A DNA stretch of 64,000 bases from Candidatus Peregrinibacteria bacterium (lineage in GTDB: Bacteria; Patescibacteriota; Gracilibacteria; UBA1369), in NCBI GenBank assembly GCA_020851415.1, contig JADZCU010000045.1:1-64000 (forward strand). The letters are read 5' to 3'. Each line of letters begins with the position of its first letter. Position 1 is the first letter of the stretch. Shown piece after piece: positions 1-8,192 of this stretch. The translations under genes were made by a program, and so were the position numbers. The notes under the pieces were generated by a model. The model searched no databases, was not told the origin of the DNA, and was given only the letters and a program-made list of their open reading frames with translations.

Positions 1-59
1 ATTTAGACAGAGCACATGCGGCTCAAATGCTTGCGGATTTTTTGAAGAAAAATAAGTAG
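1..59 (+). CDS. 3' end of an unidentified gene (cut by window edge)
   Basis: The frame ending in TAG at 57-59 is open to the left edge and encodes 18 residues rich in Ala, Leu and Lys, ending in ADFLKKNK. It stops two bases before the end of the convergent thioredoxin-like gene, which is the tight packing expected of a real gene end. Too little is visible to name the family. Confidence 0.45.
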   Translation, partial: LDRAHAAQMLADFLKKNK

Positions 60-61
60 TT

Positions 62-799
62 TTATTTCAGCTCCGCGTCTATGAGTGCTTTGAGCACTTC
101 GTATTTTTGGATGCCTTTGTAGAGTTTGCCGTTGATGAAATATGTTGGTGTAACTTCGACTTTGTGTTTTTCGCCATCGGCGATATCGAGGGCAATTTCT
201 CCTTCCATTGCACCGGTTTTTACACACACGTAAAAATCATCAACCAGTGGAAGCTTTAACTCTTCCGCATATTGTCTAAAGATGAGATCTCCACGGTCTT
301 TGCCAATCCATTCATCTTGGGTCGTGAAAAGTTTTTCGTGCATTTGGTAATAATGATTTTGTTCTCCGGCACATTCGGCTGCCTCGGCGGCGAGTAATGA
401 GTTTTTATGCTGTTCTAAAGGGAAATCGCGGAAGGCGTATAGGACTTTGCCGGTTTCTATATATTCCTTTTCGAGGGGAATGAAGAGCGTGTCGAAAGAT
501 TTTTTGCAGGTTGGGCATTCATAGTCACTGAATTCGATGATGGTAACTTTTGCATTGGGGTCGCCAATTGTGGCGTCGTCGTCGGGGGATATGATTCCCG
601 GTGTTTGTGGAACAAACTCTGTTTTTACAACGGTGTTAATGATTGGCGACTGTTCTACATCTGATTCGTTTCCGAGTATCTGTTGTTTCTTAGCTTCATC
701 TATCACATTGACGCTGTTTCCTATGAGAAACCCCAATAAAACGCCAACTCCAAAAAGTCCGACGGTTATGTAAAAGTAACGGCGATCTATTTTTTGCAT
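62..799 (-). CDS. DsbA-like thiol:disulfide oxidoreductase, membrane-anchored
   Basis: This 245-residue protein has an N-terminal transmembrane segment at about residues 8-27, a polar linker, and a thioredoxin fold of the DsbA/DSBA_2 type. The active-site CPTC lies at 95-98 after the strand VTIIEFSDYE, and the cis-proline loop appears as VTPTYFING near residue 216. Such proteins oxidise or isomerise disulfides in exported proteins outside the membrane. The 1376-residue surface protein in this window has many cysteines and could be a client (inference). The gene is convergent with the partial gene at the left edge and stands 52 bp downstream of the minus-strand lamin-tail-domain gene. Family assignment is secure; the substrate is unknown. 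Confidence 0.88.
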   Translation of the reverse strand: MQKIDRRYFYITVGLFGVGVLLGFLIGNSVNVIDEAKKQQILGNESDVEQSPIINTVVKTEFVPQTPGIISPDDDATIGDPNAKVTIIEFSDYECPTCKKSFDTLFIPLEKEYIETGKVLYAFRDFPLEQHKNSLLAAEAAECAGEQNHYYQMHEKLFTTQDEWIGKDRGDLIFRQYAEELKLPLVDDFYVCVKTGAMEGEIALDIADGEKHKVEVTPTYFINGKLYKGIQKYEVLKALIDAELK

Positions 800-851
800 G
801 ATGAAGGAGTCAAAATTATAAATTGATGGGCATCACGGGTGCTTTTTTGTA

Positions 852-2690
852 CTATACAGAGTTTGTGCTTTTTTGTGTAGAGCTTGCCATATTTTTTTGC
901 CATGGGAGTTTTTTTTGAAGATAAAGAAATGTTCCACCGCCGCTTAGAACAAACCCAATGATGAGCCAGGGGAGAATGCTGAAGTCGGGTGCCGGACTGT
1001 TTATTGCCAGGACTTCATACTTTTCCATCCAAAGATCTCCGTTTTCGTCCGGTTTCAGGAGAAGATCGATTTCTGCATTTTGAGTGAAGAGTGATTCGGC
1101 AAGCGGTGCTTTAATAATGCTTTCATCAAAGTAGATGGTGATTTCCTTGTTTTGATGCAGAGGTTTTACCTTAAAGGAGTAGGGGATATCGAAGCGTGGT
1201 TCTTCTGATATTGTTGCGTGGATTTTTTGCATGGCCGGGTTTTGTTGGCCCGGAGTTCCTTCTTTTACCCACATCCAGGTATTTTCTATAGTTGAATTAT
1301 CGTCTGAATCTGCGGTTGTTTGTTCTGATGCAGAAATTTCTTGTGCCATTGCTACTTCGATGATGTTACTTAGGAGTGCCGCTTTGGTTTGAGGTGAAGT
1401 GGGAGTGATTTCTTGCGTGTCCGGTGGCGTGCGGGTTTCTTCTGCGATGGAGATCCGGGCGTAGGACATGTCTTCACCGGCGTCCTGGTAGGTTACTTCG
1501 TCAATTATTTCTTCGTTGTAGTTCATGATGCGTACGGTATCCTGCTTATTGGCCAAAGAGATTTTAGATTCTGTTATTGGGATTAAGAGCGGGGTGTTTG
1601 GCTCAAGGGTGATTGTGTCCGGGATAACGTAGGGTTTACTGCCACCTTCGTCATCGTCCAGTTGCCAGTTTCCCATGTTTACCGGTGTAGTTCCGGCGTT
1701 GATGATTTCAATCCATTCGTTTTGTTGATCCGGCTCGGACGGGTTGGCCATAATTTCGTTGATGTGAATGTCTGAACTTTCATCTCCGTTTTGGTATGTT
1801 TTTTTTGTACTTTTTTTCTTGGTTGAACTCTTTTTTGTTGTTTTGGAGGTAACAGTTTTGGTTGGAGATTTTGCTGTAGTGCTTTTTGGAAATGTACTGA
1901 TGGTGATTGGTTCTGATTCAATATCATTCTCTTTTTCAGTTTCGGGTAGTTCTTCTATTTCGATGTTGTTTTCTTCTTCAGGGGTTGTTGATTCAGCGGT
2001 TGAAGGTGTTGATGGTGGGGGATTTGGGGTGGGTGGCGGTGTTGTTGAGGGGGGAGTCTCTTCAACAGTTTCCTGATTGCCGATAATTTCCCAGTCGCTG
2101 AGGCTGTTGGTGTCTATGAGGCTTTTTCGTTGAATGATTGCGTCTGTTTCTACTTCGTCACTCGGGATGCAGCTGCCTGGCGTGTTGCTGATCCAGGCTT
2201 GCTTGGTGTAGAGATCGCTTAGTTCTGTCAGCTCTGATTCGGTGGGTTTGCTGCTGGCCCAACATGCTGCGTCCATGATTGTGCCTTTTTCGTTTTTGAT
2301 TATTATTTGTTCGGTGGTTGCGGTTAGGCCTGTTCTGGTGGTGTTGATGGTTGGGACTGCGTCTGCTGCACTTTGCTTAAAGAGAAGAGTAATGACTTGT
2401 CCGGGGTAGACCAAAAAGTCAGTGTTGAGGGTTTTGAAATCACTATCATCCTGGAAAGTGAGACCTTTGAGGTTGAGAGGTGACTGCGGGGCGGAACTGA
2501 CTGTGAACTTTACGAAATCCGCCTGTGCGTTCTTGAAGCTTATTTCAGTGATGAGTATTTTGGTTTTTTCTAAAACCGATGCCGAAGGGGTGGCCTCAGA
2601 TTCGGTTATGGGTTGGGCGACACCGAGTGCTATGTCCCCAAAAAAGATAAGCAATATGGAAATGACATGAGCTTTTTGAAGATATTTCAT
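852..2690 (-). CDS. Secreted lamin-tail-domain (LTD) surface protein
   Basis: This 612-residue protein starts with a signal peptide (hydrophobic stretch about 8-24, cleavage likely after GVAQ). A first beta-rich module opens with ILITEISF. A Pro/Thr-rich linker at about 210-300 ends in a Lys/Thr-rich stretch. A lamin-tail domain follows at about 308-430 (INEIMANPS, NEWIEIIN, GNWQLDDDEGG). The protein ends in a transmembrane helix (about 570-592) and a short basic tail. LTD modules occur in bacterial surface proteins and nucleases; no nuclease motif is visible here. It is most likely a membrane-anchored extracellular adhesin or scaffold. The low-complexity linker explains several spurious overlapping frames. 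Confidence 0.75.
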   Translation of the reverse strand: MKYLQKAHVISILLIFFGDIALGVAQPITESEATPSASVLEKTKILITEISFKNAQADFVKFTVSSAPQSPLNLKGLTFQDDSDFKTLNTDFLVYPGQVITLLFKQSAADAVPTINTTRTGLTATTEQIIIKNEKGTIMDAACWASSKPTESELTELSDLYTKQAWISNTPGSCIPSDEVETDAIIQRKSLIDTNSLSDWEIIGNQETVEETPPSTTPPPTPNPPPSTPSTAESTTPEEENNIEIEELPETEKENDIESEPITISTFPKSTTAKSPTKTVTSKTTKKSSTKKKSTKKTYQNGDESSDIHINEIMANPSEPDQQNEWIEIINAGTTPVNMGNWQLDDDEGGSKPYVIPDTITLEPNTPLLIPITESKISLANKQDTVRIMNYNEEIIDEVTYQDAGEDMSYARISIAEETRTPPDTQEITPTSPQTKAALLSNIIEVAMAQEISASEQTTADSDDNSTIENTWMWVKEGTPGQQNPAMQKIHATISEEPRFDIPYSFKVKPLHQNKEITIYFDESIIKAPLAESLFTQNAEIDLLLKPDENGDLWMEKYEVLAINSPAPDFSILPWLIIGFVLSGGGTFLYLQKKLPWQKNMASSTQKSTNSV

Positions 2691-3090
2691 AGTTTTTGTT
2701 AAAGGAAATTGTTTTGATAGTAGGGAAGGAGGGTAAAAAATTCTTAAACGGATTCTGGATATATGTATGTTTATGAAATATTTATGCTTTTAATCAATCC
2801 GTTTTCGTGGGATTTTTATCTTGTTGGCTCAGTTGAGACTTTTGGCTTTATTGACGGAAGTGCTTGATGAAAGGTATGCTGAAAGGCGGCATGTTGAATG
2901 CCTAAAAAATCTTCTACAGAAATAGATTCCTAGATAGATGTCGCCCATGATTCGTTTTCTTTTGTCACAACAATACCGTCTGAATTTGGCTTTCTTACAA
3001 TCGATTCTTTCCGCTTCGGTATACGGTGGTACGACCATCCGACACACTCACTATTTCTGTTAGAGATTATCGCTCTCTAACAACTTTCAT
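2691..3090. other. Intergenic region between divergent LTD gene and rny
   Basis: These 400 bases should hold the divergent promoters for the LTD gene and rny. A minus-strand frame at 2829-3047 has no recognisable product and is rejected. A short hairpin (GGCAT/ATGCC) sits at 2888-2902. The strongest element is the 9-bp hairpin just before rny, listed separately. I see no tRNA and no second gene. Confidence 0.4.
3058..3082 (+). promoter_or_regulatory. Perfect 9-bp hairpin in the rny 5' leader
   Basis: TGTTAGAGA and TCTCTAACA form a perfect 9-bp stem around the loop TTATCGC, ending eight bases before the rny start codon. There is no T-run, so it is not a terminator. It could shape rny mRNA stability or translation, perhaps as an autoregulatory site for the nuclease, but that is inference. 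Confidence 0.5.
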
Positions 3091-4611
3091 ATGTTTTATT
3101 TTTTCATCGGCCTCATTGCTTTTGCGTTGGGGGCTGGAGCTGGTTTCATTGTCAGAAAACAGCAAACGGAACAGAAAAATCAGGATATGCACGAAAAGGG
3201 ACAGCTTTTGGTGCAACAGGCTAATACCAAATCACAGGAGGTTTTATTTAAGGCTAAGAACGAAGCTTTAAAGATTATTGAAGATACAAAGCACGAAGAG
3301 GAAAAGAAGCGCGATTTGCTTAGAAAACAGGAAGAAAGACTGGTTTCTAAGGAGGAGGCTCTGGATAAAAAGATCCAGGATATGGATAACGCGCGCAACG
3401 ATCTGGAGAGCAAAATGGCTTCAGCACGTCAACTGCGTGAAGAGGTTCAGAAGCTTCATGATATGCAGGTGGAGGAATTGAATAAGATTAGTGGCATGTC
3501 CCGCGATGAGGCTAAGGCTATGCTTTTGAAGCAGGTTGAGGAAATGGCTCGTGAGGATATGGCCATGACTATTAAAAAGGCTGATAAGGAGTTGCAGGAA
3601 AAGGCTAAGGAGCGCGCTAAATTTATTTTGGCGGATGCAATTCAGAAGTATGCAGCAGAAACTGCTACCGAATCTACCGCTACCATGGTGAACCTTCCAA
3701 GTGATGATATGAAGGGTCGTATCATTGGTAAGGAAGGTCGTAATATTAACTCTTTTGAGCAGGCTACCGGTATTGACGTGATTGTGGACGATACGCCTGG
3801 ATCAATCGTTATTTCGGGCTTTGATTTGGTACGCCGTTATATTGCCAAGATTGCCCTTGAAAAACTGATTTCCGATGGTCGTATTCATCCGGCACGTATT
3901 GAAGAAACGGTTGAGCAAACCAAGGAAGAGATTAACGTCATGATTAAGGAGCTGGGTGAAAAAGCTGCCTTTGAAACTGGTGTTACCGGTCTCCATCCAA
4001 ATTTGATCAAACTGTTGGGACGTTTGAAATTCCGTACAAGTTTTGGTCAGAATGTTTTGAAGCATTCTATGGAAGTGGCTATGCTTTCGGCTAACATTGC
4101 TTCCGATTTGGGAGCTGATGTTACGGTGTGCCGTAAAGCCGGTTTGCTTCATGATGTTGGAAAGGCTGTTGATCATGAAATTCAGGGGCATCATGCGATT
4201 ATCGGTCGTGATATTGCCAAGAAATTCGGTCTTCCGGACAATGTCGTTCATGCAATTGAGGCTCACGAGGGGGATATTCAACCAAACAGTGTTGAGGCCA
4301 TGATCGTGTCGGCTGCCAATGCGATCGCCAACGCTCGTCCGGGTGCTACAAAGGATAATCTTGATACGTTCATCAAGCGTCAGGAAGAGCTTGAAAACGT
4401 TGCGAAGTCTTTTGAAGGTGTTCAGAAAGTTTTTGCCGTTCAGGCTGGAAATGAGGTTCGCGTATTTGTTACTCCGCAGGATGTTGATGATTATGCCGCT
4501 GTGAAGCTTTCTCATGATATTGCCCGAAAGATTGAACGTGATTTGCAGTATCCTGGAATTGTGAAGGTGAGCGTTATTCGTGAAACACGCGCCGAGCACT
4601 TTGCCATGTAA
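3091..4611 (+). CDS. rny: Ribonuclease Y
   Basis: This 506-residue protein has the full RNase Y layout. An N-terminal membrane helix at about 2-21 is followed by a long coiled coil at about 25-200 rich in Glu, Lys and Gln. Next is a KH RNA-binding domain with GRIIGKEGRNI at about 210-220, then an HD domain with LLHDVGKAVDHE at about 350-361. The length matches the family, usually about 520 residues. RNase Y is a membrane-bound endoribonuclease that starts mRNA decay. A 9-bp hairpin precedes the start. An uncharacterised gene follows after a 9-bp gap, suggesting co-transcription. A long antisense frame at 3802-4599 is a shadow. Confidence 0.96.
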   Translation: MFYFFIGLIAFALGAGAGFIVRKQQTEQKNQDMHEKGQLLVQQANTKSQEVLFKAKNEALKIIEDTKHEEEKKRDLLRKQEERLVSKEEALDKKIQDMDNARNDLESKMASARQLREEVQKLHDMQVEELNKISGMSRDEAKAMLLKQVEEMAREDMAMTIKKADKELQEKAKERAKFILADAIQKYAAETATESTATMVNLPSDDMKGRIIGKEGRNINSFEQATGIDVIVDDTPGSIVISGFDLVRRYIAKIALEKLISDGRIHPARIEETVEQTKEEINVMIKELGEKAAFETGVTGLHPNLIKLLGRLKFRTSFGQNVLKHSMEVAMLSANIASDLGADVTVCRKAGLLHDVGKAVDHEIQGHHAIIGRDIAKKFGLPDNVVHAIEAHEGDIQPNSVEAMIVSAANAIANARPGATKDNLDTFIKRQEELENVAKSFEGVQKVFAVQAGNEVRVFVTPQDVDDYAAVKLSHDIARKIERDLQYPGIVKVSVIRETRAEHFAM

Positions 4612-4620
4612 TCACATTTT

Positions 4621-5478
4621 ATGGCTGAAGATACTTCAAAAGGTATTAGTAGTATTCGAGTTCAAGGCGAAAAGCTCTTGGTGATCGATGATGTTTTGGG
4701 CTGGGGGAAGGTACGAAAACTGGCCGGGGATCATAAGGTGAAAGCTCTGGGTATGCTTTCAGGCTTTCTGTTTAAACCGAAAGCGGAGGAGATCTCTATT
4801 GTGTATGAGGAAAAACGTTATCAGGCTTTTTGGCATATTGTCGGGAATTCCTATTTCGAATATAAAAGAAAAGTTCGTTACCATGTGCCGGTACAGACAG
4901 TTGTTGAGGATGTGACTTTTATGGATAAGATGTGTGTGGTGAACACAAACGACCGCACGTTTGAAATTGAAGGAGTTGAGCATTGCAAAGAAAATTATCA
5001 ACAAGAGGTTATGGTTGATGCTCAAACCGATCAACCTGGTGATTTTAGTAAGTATCTTAAAGCTCCTATGCGGGTGATTCAGTCTACGGACGAACTGATG
5101 GAAGACGGCACCAGTATTGTGAATCTGGAAACAAAAGCGTCGTTTTTGGTTCGTAAGGTTTTGAACGATTTGGTGAAGCCGATTAAGGCTGACCAGATTT
5201 TGGATGAAAAAATTGCCATTGAGGAGTTGAGTTTGTATTTTTATCCGGTGTATACGTTTGAGTATTACTGGCAGCCAAAGGATAAGCGGGTGCTGGTGGA
5301 GTTTGACGGAGTTACGACGGAGATCAGAAAAGGCAGGAAGCTGACTGATAAACTGCGGGACTCTTTTACAACGGATGAGCTTTTTGAATTTGCCAAAGAG
5401 GTGGCCAATTTTGTACCTGGAGGGGGACTGGCCATGATGGCCGGGCGAAAGGCTATTCAGATCGCTAAAAAGAAGTAA
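4621..5478 (+). CDS. Uncharacterised 285-aa protein downstream of rny
   Basis: I do not recognise this protein. It starts 9 bp after rny and probably shares its transcript. It has no signal peptide and no clear membrane helix, apart from a moderately hydrophobic Gly/Ala stretch near the C-terminus (FVPGGGLAMMAG) before a Lys-rich end. The middle has aromatic beta-strand stretches (FWHIVGNSYFEYKRK, LYFYPVYTFEYYW) that suggest two similar beta-rich modules, perhaps a duplicated domain binding a hydrophobic or lipid ligand (inference). A terminator-like structure follows at 5482. Confidence 0.7.
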   Translation: MAEDTSKGISSIRVQGEKLLVIDDVLGWGKVRKLAGDHKVKALGMLSGFLFKPKAEEISIVYEEKRYQAFWHIVGNSYFEYKRKVRYHVPVQTVVEDVTFMDKMCVVNTNDRTFEIEGVEHCKENYQQEVMVDAQTDQPGDFSKYLKAPMRVIQSTDELMEDGTSIVNLETKASFLVRKVLNDLVKPIKADQILDEKIAIEELSLYFYPVYTFEYYWQPKDKRVLVEFDGVTTEIRKGRKLTDKLRDSFTTDELFEFAKEVANFVPGGGLAMMAGRKAIQIAKKK

Positions 5479-5481
5479 TGT

Positions 5482-5537
5482 AAGCGGCTCTATCTTCAGC
5501 TTTGGATAGGTCTCTTTTGGCGTTTTACCGCTTTTTA
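5482..5537 (+). terminator. Possible branched terminator after the rny operon
   Basis: AAGCGG at 5482 pairs with CCGCTT about 45 bases downstream, followed by a T-run, and encloses a smaller hairpin (CTATC/GGATAG). The arrangement fits a Rho-independent terminator with a side hairpin. It precedes a TATAAT box at 5555-5560 that probably serves the next gene. Confidence 0.4.
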
Positions 5538-5586
5538 ATGCGGCTCTTTTGTGATATAATAATAAGATTATTAATTTTCACCCAGT

Positions 5587-7008
5587 ATGTCTAAAAATAT
5601 TCAACATAGTGATCGTTTGACTACGAAAACTATTTTTTCAAGTCGTATGGTGTTTGAGAAAAAAGGAAGTGGTGATTCTGAACCGTATGAGGAGGTTGTA
5701 GAAATTGGATCGGAGAAAAAAGAGGGTGGGAAAAAAGATAAGGGAGCATTGAAGGCTGAGTATGAAAAAGCCCGTAACGATGTTCGTGAAAAACTGAAGA
5801 AGTTTGAAGATAAAAAAGGTCAGTACAAGGTTTTTTTGGATTATGCCGAGCAACGTTTAAATCAGGTGGATCGTGATTTGCAGCATTTTGACGTTCTGGA
5901 TGAAAAGCATATTCGCGATAATTTAAAAAGACTGCAAAATATTTTGATTTTTACTTTGGACGATTCACTCAAGGATCGCAGAAAAGAGATAGTGGCCATG
6001 ATTGAACGTCAGAAGAAGGCCGCGGTCAAAAAACTTGAAGACAGGGCGAAACAGCATGCCCAGATGCTTGCCGATGAAGTGAAACCGGAGACGCTTAAAT
6101 TTGCGCAAACTAAATTTAATGAAGTGAAAGCTCAGACAAATTTTTTGTTTAACTCCAGAATTCAGGCTGTTGATACCTCCATGTACAGAGCACAGGATCC
6201 AAAATGGGGAGATATGGCCACAAGAACCGAAACGCTTATGATTTATTTTCAAAGCGTGGAGGATGGACTGAATTCAAATGAAGAGGGATCTACAAATGCC
6301 GAAGCGGAAAAACTTTTTAAAGATTATGAAAGTGCGGTTCGCGGACAGTACTGTCTGGAAGAGACAAAACAGGGTGTTGCGGTTCACAAAATTCAGACGA
6401 TTTGTTTGGAATATAAGGTGAATTATGTGGATAAGAGAAAGGATGTTTATGATGCTTTTGATAAGCTTGGTGCTAAATACAAAGTGTTGATGGAAGGTGT
6501 GAAAGGCGCTGATGCTTATAAAATACAGGGTGTCATTTATGGCCAGTTTTTAGATGAGGTCCGTGAAATATATCGAACTTTATTGGCCGGAGATAAGGAT
6601 GTTCCTGTTCGAAATTTTGGTTTATCTGCAATGGATCAGGTGAACGCCGGCAGAAAGGCCAACGAGAAAAAATGGGATAAGGTGGATAGAAATGATGTGC
6701 GTCTTGTTGCGTATAGGCCAACCACTGAGTTTGTTATGAAAAGCGGTCAGGATATTCACTACCTGGCTGAGGGTGACGCGCCTGAGGGGATGAATGGTGT
6801 CGCTATTGATCATGTGCGTGGTGGTGAAACGGTTTTTCTGGTTGATCAAAATCCTGTGAAGGTTGGCGGGAAAGAGTACTTGCACGTTGAAGTGCGCGAC
6901 AAAAAAGGAAATGTTACTTCCGATGGCTGGGTTCGATCTGATGCTATGAACCCATTTGATGATACAAAGAAAAAAGCCGACAAGAAAAAGAAAGGTGACA
7001 TAGCTTAG
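5587..7008 (+). CDS. Uncharacterised coiled-coil protein with C-terminal SH3-like domain
   Basis: This 473-residue protein has no signal peptide or membrane helix. Residues of about 50-330 are charged and helical, with coiled-coil character. The last ~90 residues look like a bacterial SH3-type domain (HVEVRDKKGNV then GWVRSDAM), followed by a Lys-rich tail. The GWV element resembles the SH3-like segment of the 2028-aa protein at 46133-52219 (GWVKRSL). The N-terminus also carries a motif (SSRMVFEKKG) similar to that protein's NRLTFKKGG, so the two may belong to one lineage-specific family. A TATAAT box at 5555-5560 stands upstream, so the gene probably has its own promoter. Function unknown. 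Confidence 0.7.
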   Translation: MSKNIQHSDRLTTKTIFSSRMVFEKKGSGDSEPYEEVVEIGSEKKEGGKKDKGALKAEYEKARNDVREKLKKFEDKKGQYKVFLDYAEQRLNQVDRDLQHFDVLDEKHIRDNLKRLQNILIFTLDDSLKDRRKEIVAMIERQKKAAVKKLEDRAKQHAQMLADEVKPETLKFAQTKFNEVKAQTNFLFNSRIQAVDTSMYRAQDPKWGDMATRTETLMIYFQSVEDGLNSNEEGSTNAEAEKLFKDYESAVRGQYCLEETKQGVAVHKIQTICLEYKVNYVDKRKDVYDAFDKLGAKYKVLMEGVKGADAYKIQGVIYGQFLDEVREIYRTLLAGDKDVPVRNFGLSAMDQVNAGRKANEKKWDKVDRNDVRLVAYRPTTEFVMKSGQDIHYLAEGDAPEGMNGVAIDHVRGGETVFLVDQNPVKVGGKEYLHVEVRDKKGNVTSDGWVRSDAMNPFDDTKKKADKKKKGDIA

Positions 7009-7041
7009 TTTTTCTTCCCGGCAATTGAGTTTTATTTAGAC

Positions 7042-7686
7042 TTATTTGTGAGGCACCAGTGGTGAAGTTGTGTTTTTAAGTTTTTTTGCCGCGTCAGCTC
7101 CGTTTGCCAACAGTAAACAGAATATTACTCTGACAAGAATAGCTGAACCTGAAACGCGTCCTCCTTCTGATACCGCCATGAAGCTCATGACCATGTCGGC
7201 TGCCAATACGGCAATCGCTATCATGAAAGCGGTTGCTGAGTTTTTTTGTTTGCCCCAAATTGCCAGTGCCAAAAAAACTGCTCCGGTAATTACGGTTCCA
7301 AGGCCAACGCCAAGCCCAAGAAGTATAGAAACTTTTCCAATCATGGCCAATAATCCAAGACCTATGTTTAACGCAGCCAGGACGAGTAAAAGTACGTAAG
7401 CGTTTTTTACTTGAGTTACCGGATCGGCGGGGCTTCCGGGTACCGGTTTACCGCTTACGAGCAGTTCCAGCTCCGGCGAAAAGCCCCATTTCATATTCAG
7501 TTTGGCGGAGACTGGTTCACCGTTTTGAAGTTTGAAAGATTTTCCTTCTTTTAACTCTTTTGCATCTGCAATTTCACCAACAAGATGATTGTTGTGGGTA
7601 ATTTTCAGGTTTTTCCAGCCAAGTTTCCATTCAACTTTTAGCGGATTGGTTTTGGCTTGATCCAGATAATAGGTGGCTGATGGCAT
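7042..7686 (-). CDS. Uncharacterised membrane protein, 214 aa
   Basis: The first ~95 residues are soluble and beta-rich; the rest holds about four closely spaced hydrophobic helices, starting near YVLLLVLAALNIGLGLLAMI and ending in a Lys-rich tail. I recognise no motif. It is convergent with the coiled-coil gene and divergent from groES, so its promoter lies in the same 150-bp gap as the CIRCE site. Whether CIRCE affects it cannot be judged. Confidence 0.65.
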   Translation of the reverse strand: MPSATYYLDQAKTNPLKVEWKLGWKNLKITHNNHLVGEIADAKELKEGKSFKLQNGEPVSAKLNMKWGFSPELELLVSGKPVPGSPADPVTQVKNAYVLLLVLAALNIGLGLLAMIGKVSILLGLGVGLGTVITGAVFLALAIWGKQKNSATAFMIAIAVLAADMVMSFMAVSEGGRVSGSAILVRVIFCLLLANGADAAKKLKNTTSPLVPHK

Positions 7687-7768
7687 AAAAATCTATAAGG
7701 GTATAATGCGGCTATTTTAACTTATTTGGTTGTTTTCGAAAGATCAGAATTATTTTGAAAACCAGGAA

Positions 7769-7795
7769 TTAGCACTTGACGATATCGGGTGCTAA
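7769..7795 (+). promoter_or_regulatory. CIRCE operator (HrcA binding site) of groESL
   Basis: The half-sites TTAGCACTT and GGGTGCTAA are separated by exactly nine bases, matching the CIRCE consensus (TTAGCACTC-N9-GAGTGCTAA) with small deviations at the inner positions. The site overlaps the -35 box of the groES promoter, so bound HrcA repressor should block transcription until heat stress. No hrcA gene is in the window. Confidence 0.85.
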
Positions 7796-7804
7796 ATCTA
7801 TTAT
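7776..7804 (+). promoter_or_regulatory. groES promoter
   Basis: TTGACG at 7776-7781 and TATTAT at 7799-7804 are separated by 17 bp, a near-consensus sigma-70 promoter. The -35 box lies inside the CIRCE palindrome. The groES ATG follows 35 bp after the -10 box. Confidence 0.75.
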
Positions 7805-7838
7805 TGCGAATGCATTTTATTCATTAATACATACAAAT

Positions 7839-8147
7839 ATGTCAGATCAGAAAAAACTGGCACTTCGCCCTTTAGAGGATCGTCTCGTTGTTGAAGCTGT
7901 GAACGAAATGGAAACACGAGCTTCGGGTATCATTATTCCGGAAAGCGCTTCAAAAGAGAAACCACAACGTGGAAAGGTTTTGGCTGTTGGTGATGGTCGT
8001 TTTGATAACGAAGGCAAACGTGTTCCTATGGAGGTGAAAGTTGGTGACACAGTTCTTTTCACTAAATATGGTCCAACTGAAGTAAAGGTTGAAGGCAAAG
8101 AGCTTTTGATTCTTAGCCAGTCCGATGTTTTAGCTATTCTTGGCTAA
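7839..8147 (+). CDS. groES: Co-chaperonin GroES
   Basis: This 102-residue protein matches GroES in length and sequence. It starts LALRPLEDRLVVE, carries the mobile loop with GIIIPESA (about 31-38), and has the GDTVLFTKYGPTEV strand near the C-terminus. It caps the GroEL ring during protein folding in the cytoplasm. The ATG at 7839 is chosen over an upstream TTG at 7776, because that TTG lies inside the promoter and the GroES fold begins at 7839. groEL follows after 45 bp. Confidence 0.97.
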   Translation: MSDQKKLALRPLEDRLVVEAVNEMETRASGIIIPESASKEKPQRGKVLAVGDGRFDNEGKRVPMEVKVGDTVLFTKYGPTEVKVEGKELLILSQSDVLAILG

Positions 8148-8192
8148 TATTTTTTTATAAAACTTATACTTTATAATTAACAACTTATTGAT

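Noticed and set aside
2829-3047. 72-aa minus-strand frame in the rny leader
   Set aside because: Composition is not protein-like, there is no recognisable motif, and it covers the likely promoter region.
3802-4599. Long minus-strand frame opposite rny
   Set aside because: Its length comes from the codon bias of rny; the sense frame is clearly RNase Y.
7776-7838. Upstream TTG start for groES adding 21 residues
   Set aside because: It would place the promoter and the CIRCE site within the coding region; the family begins at the ATG at 7839.
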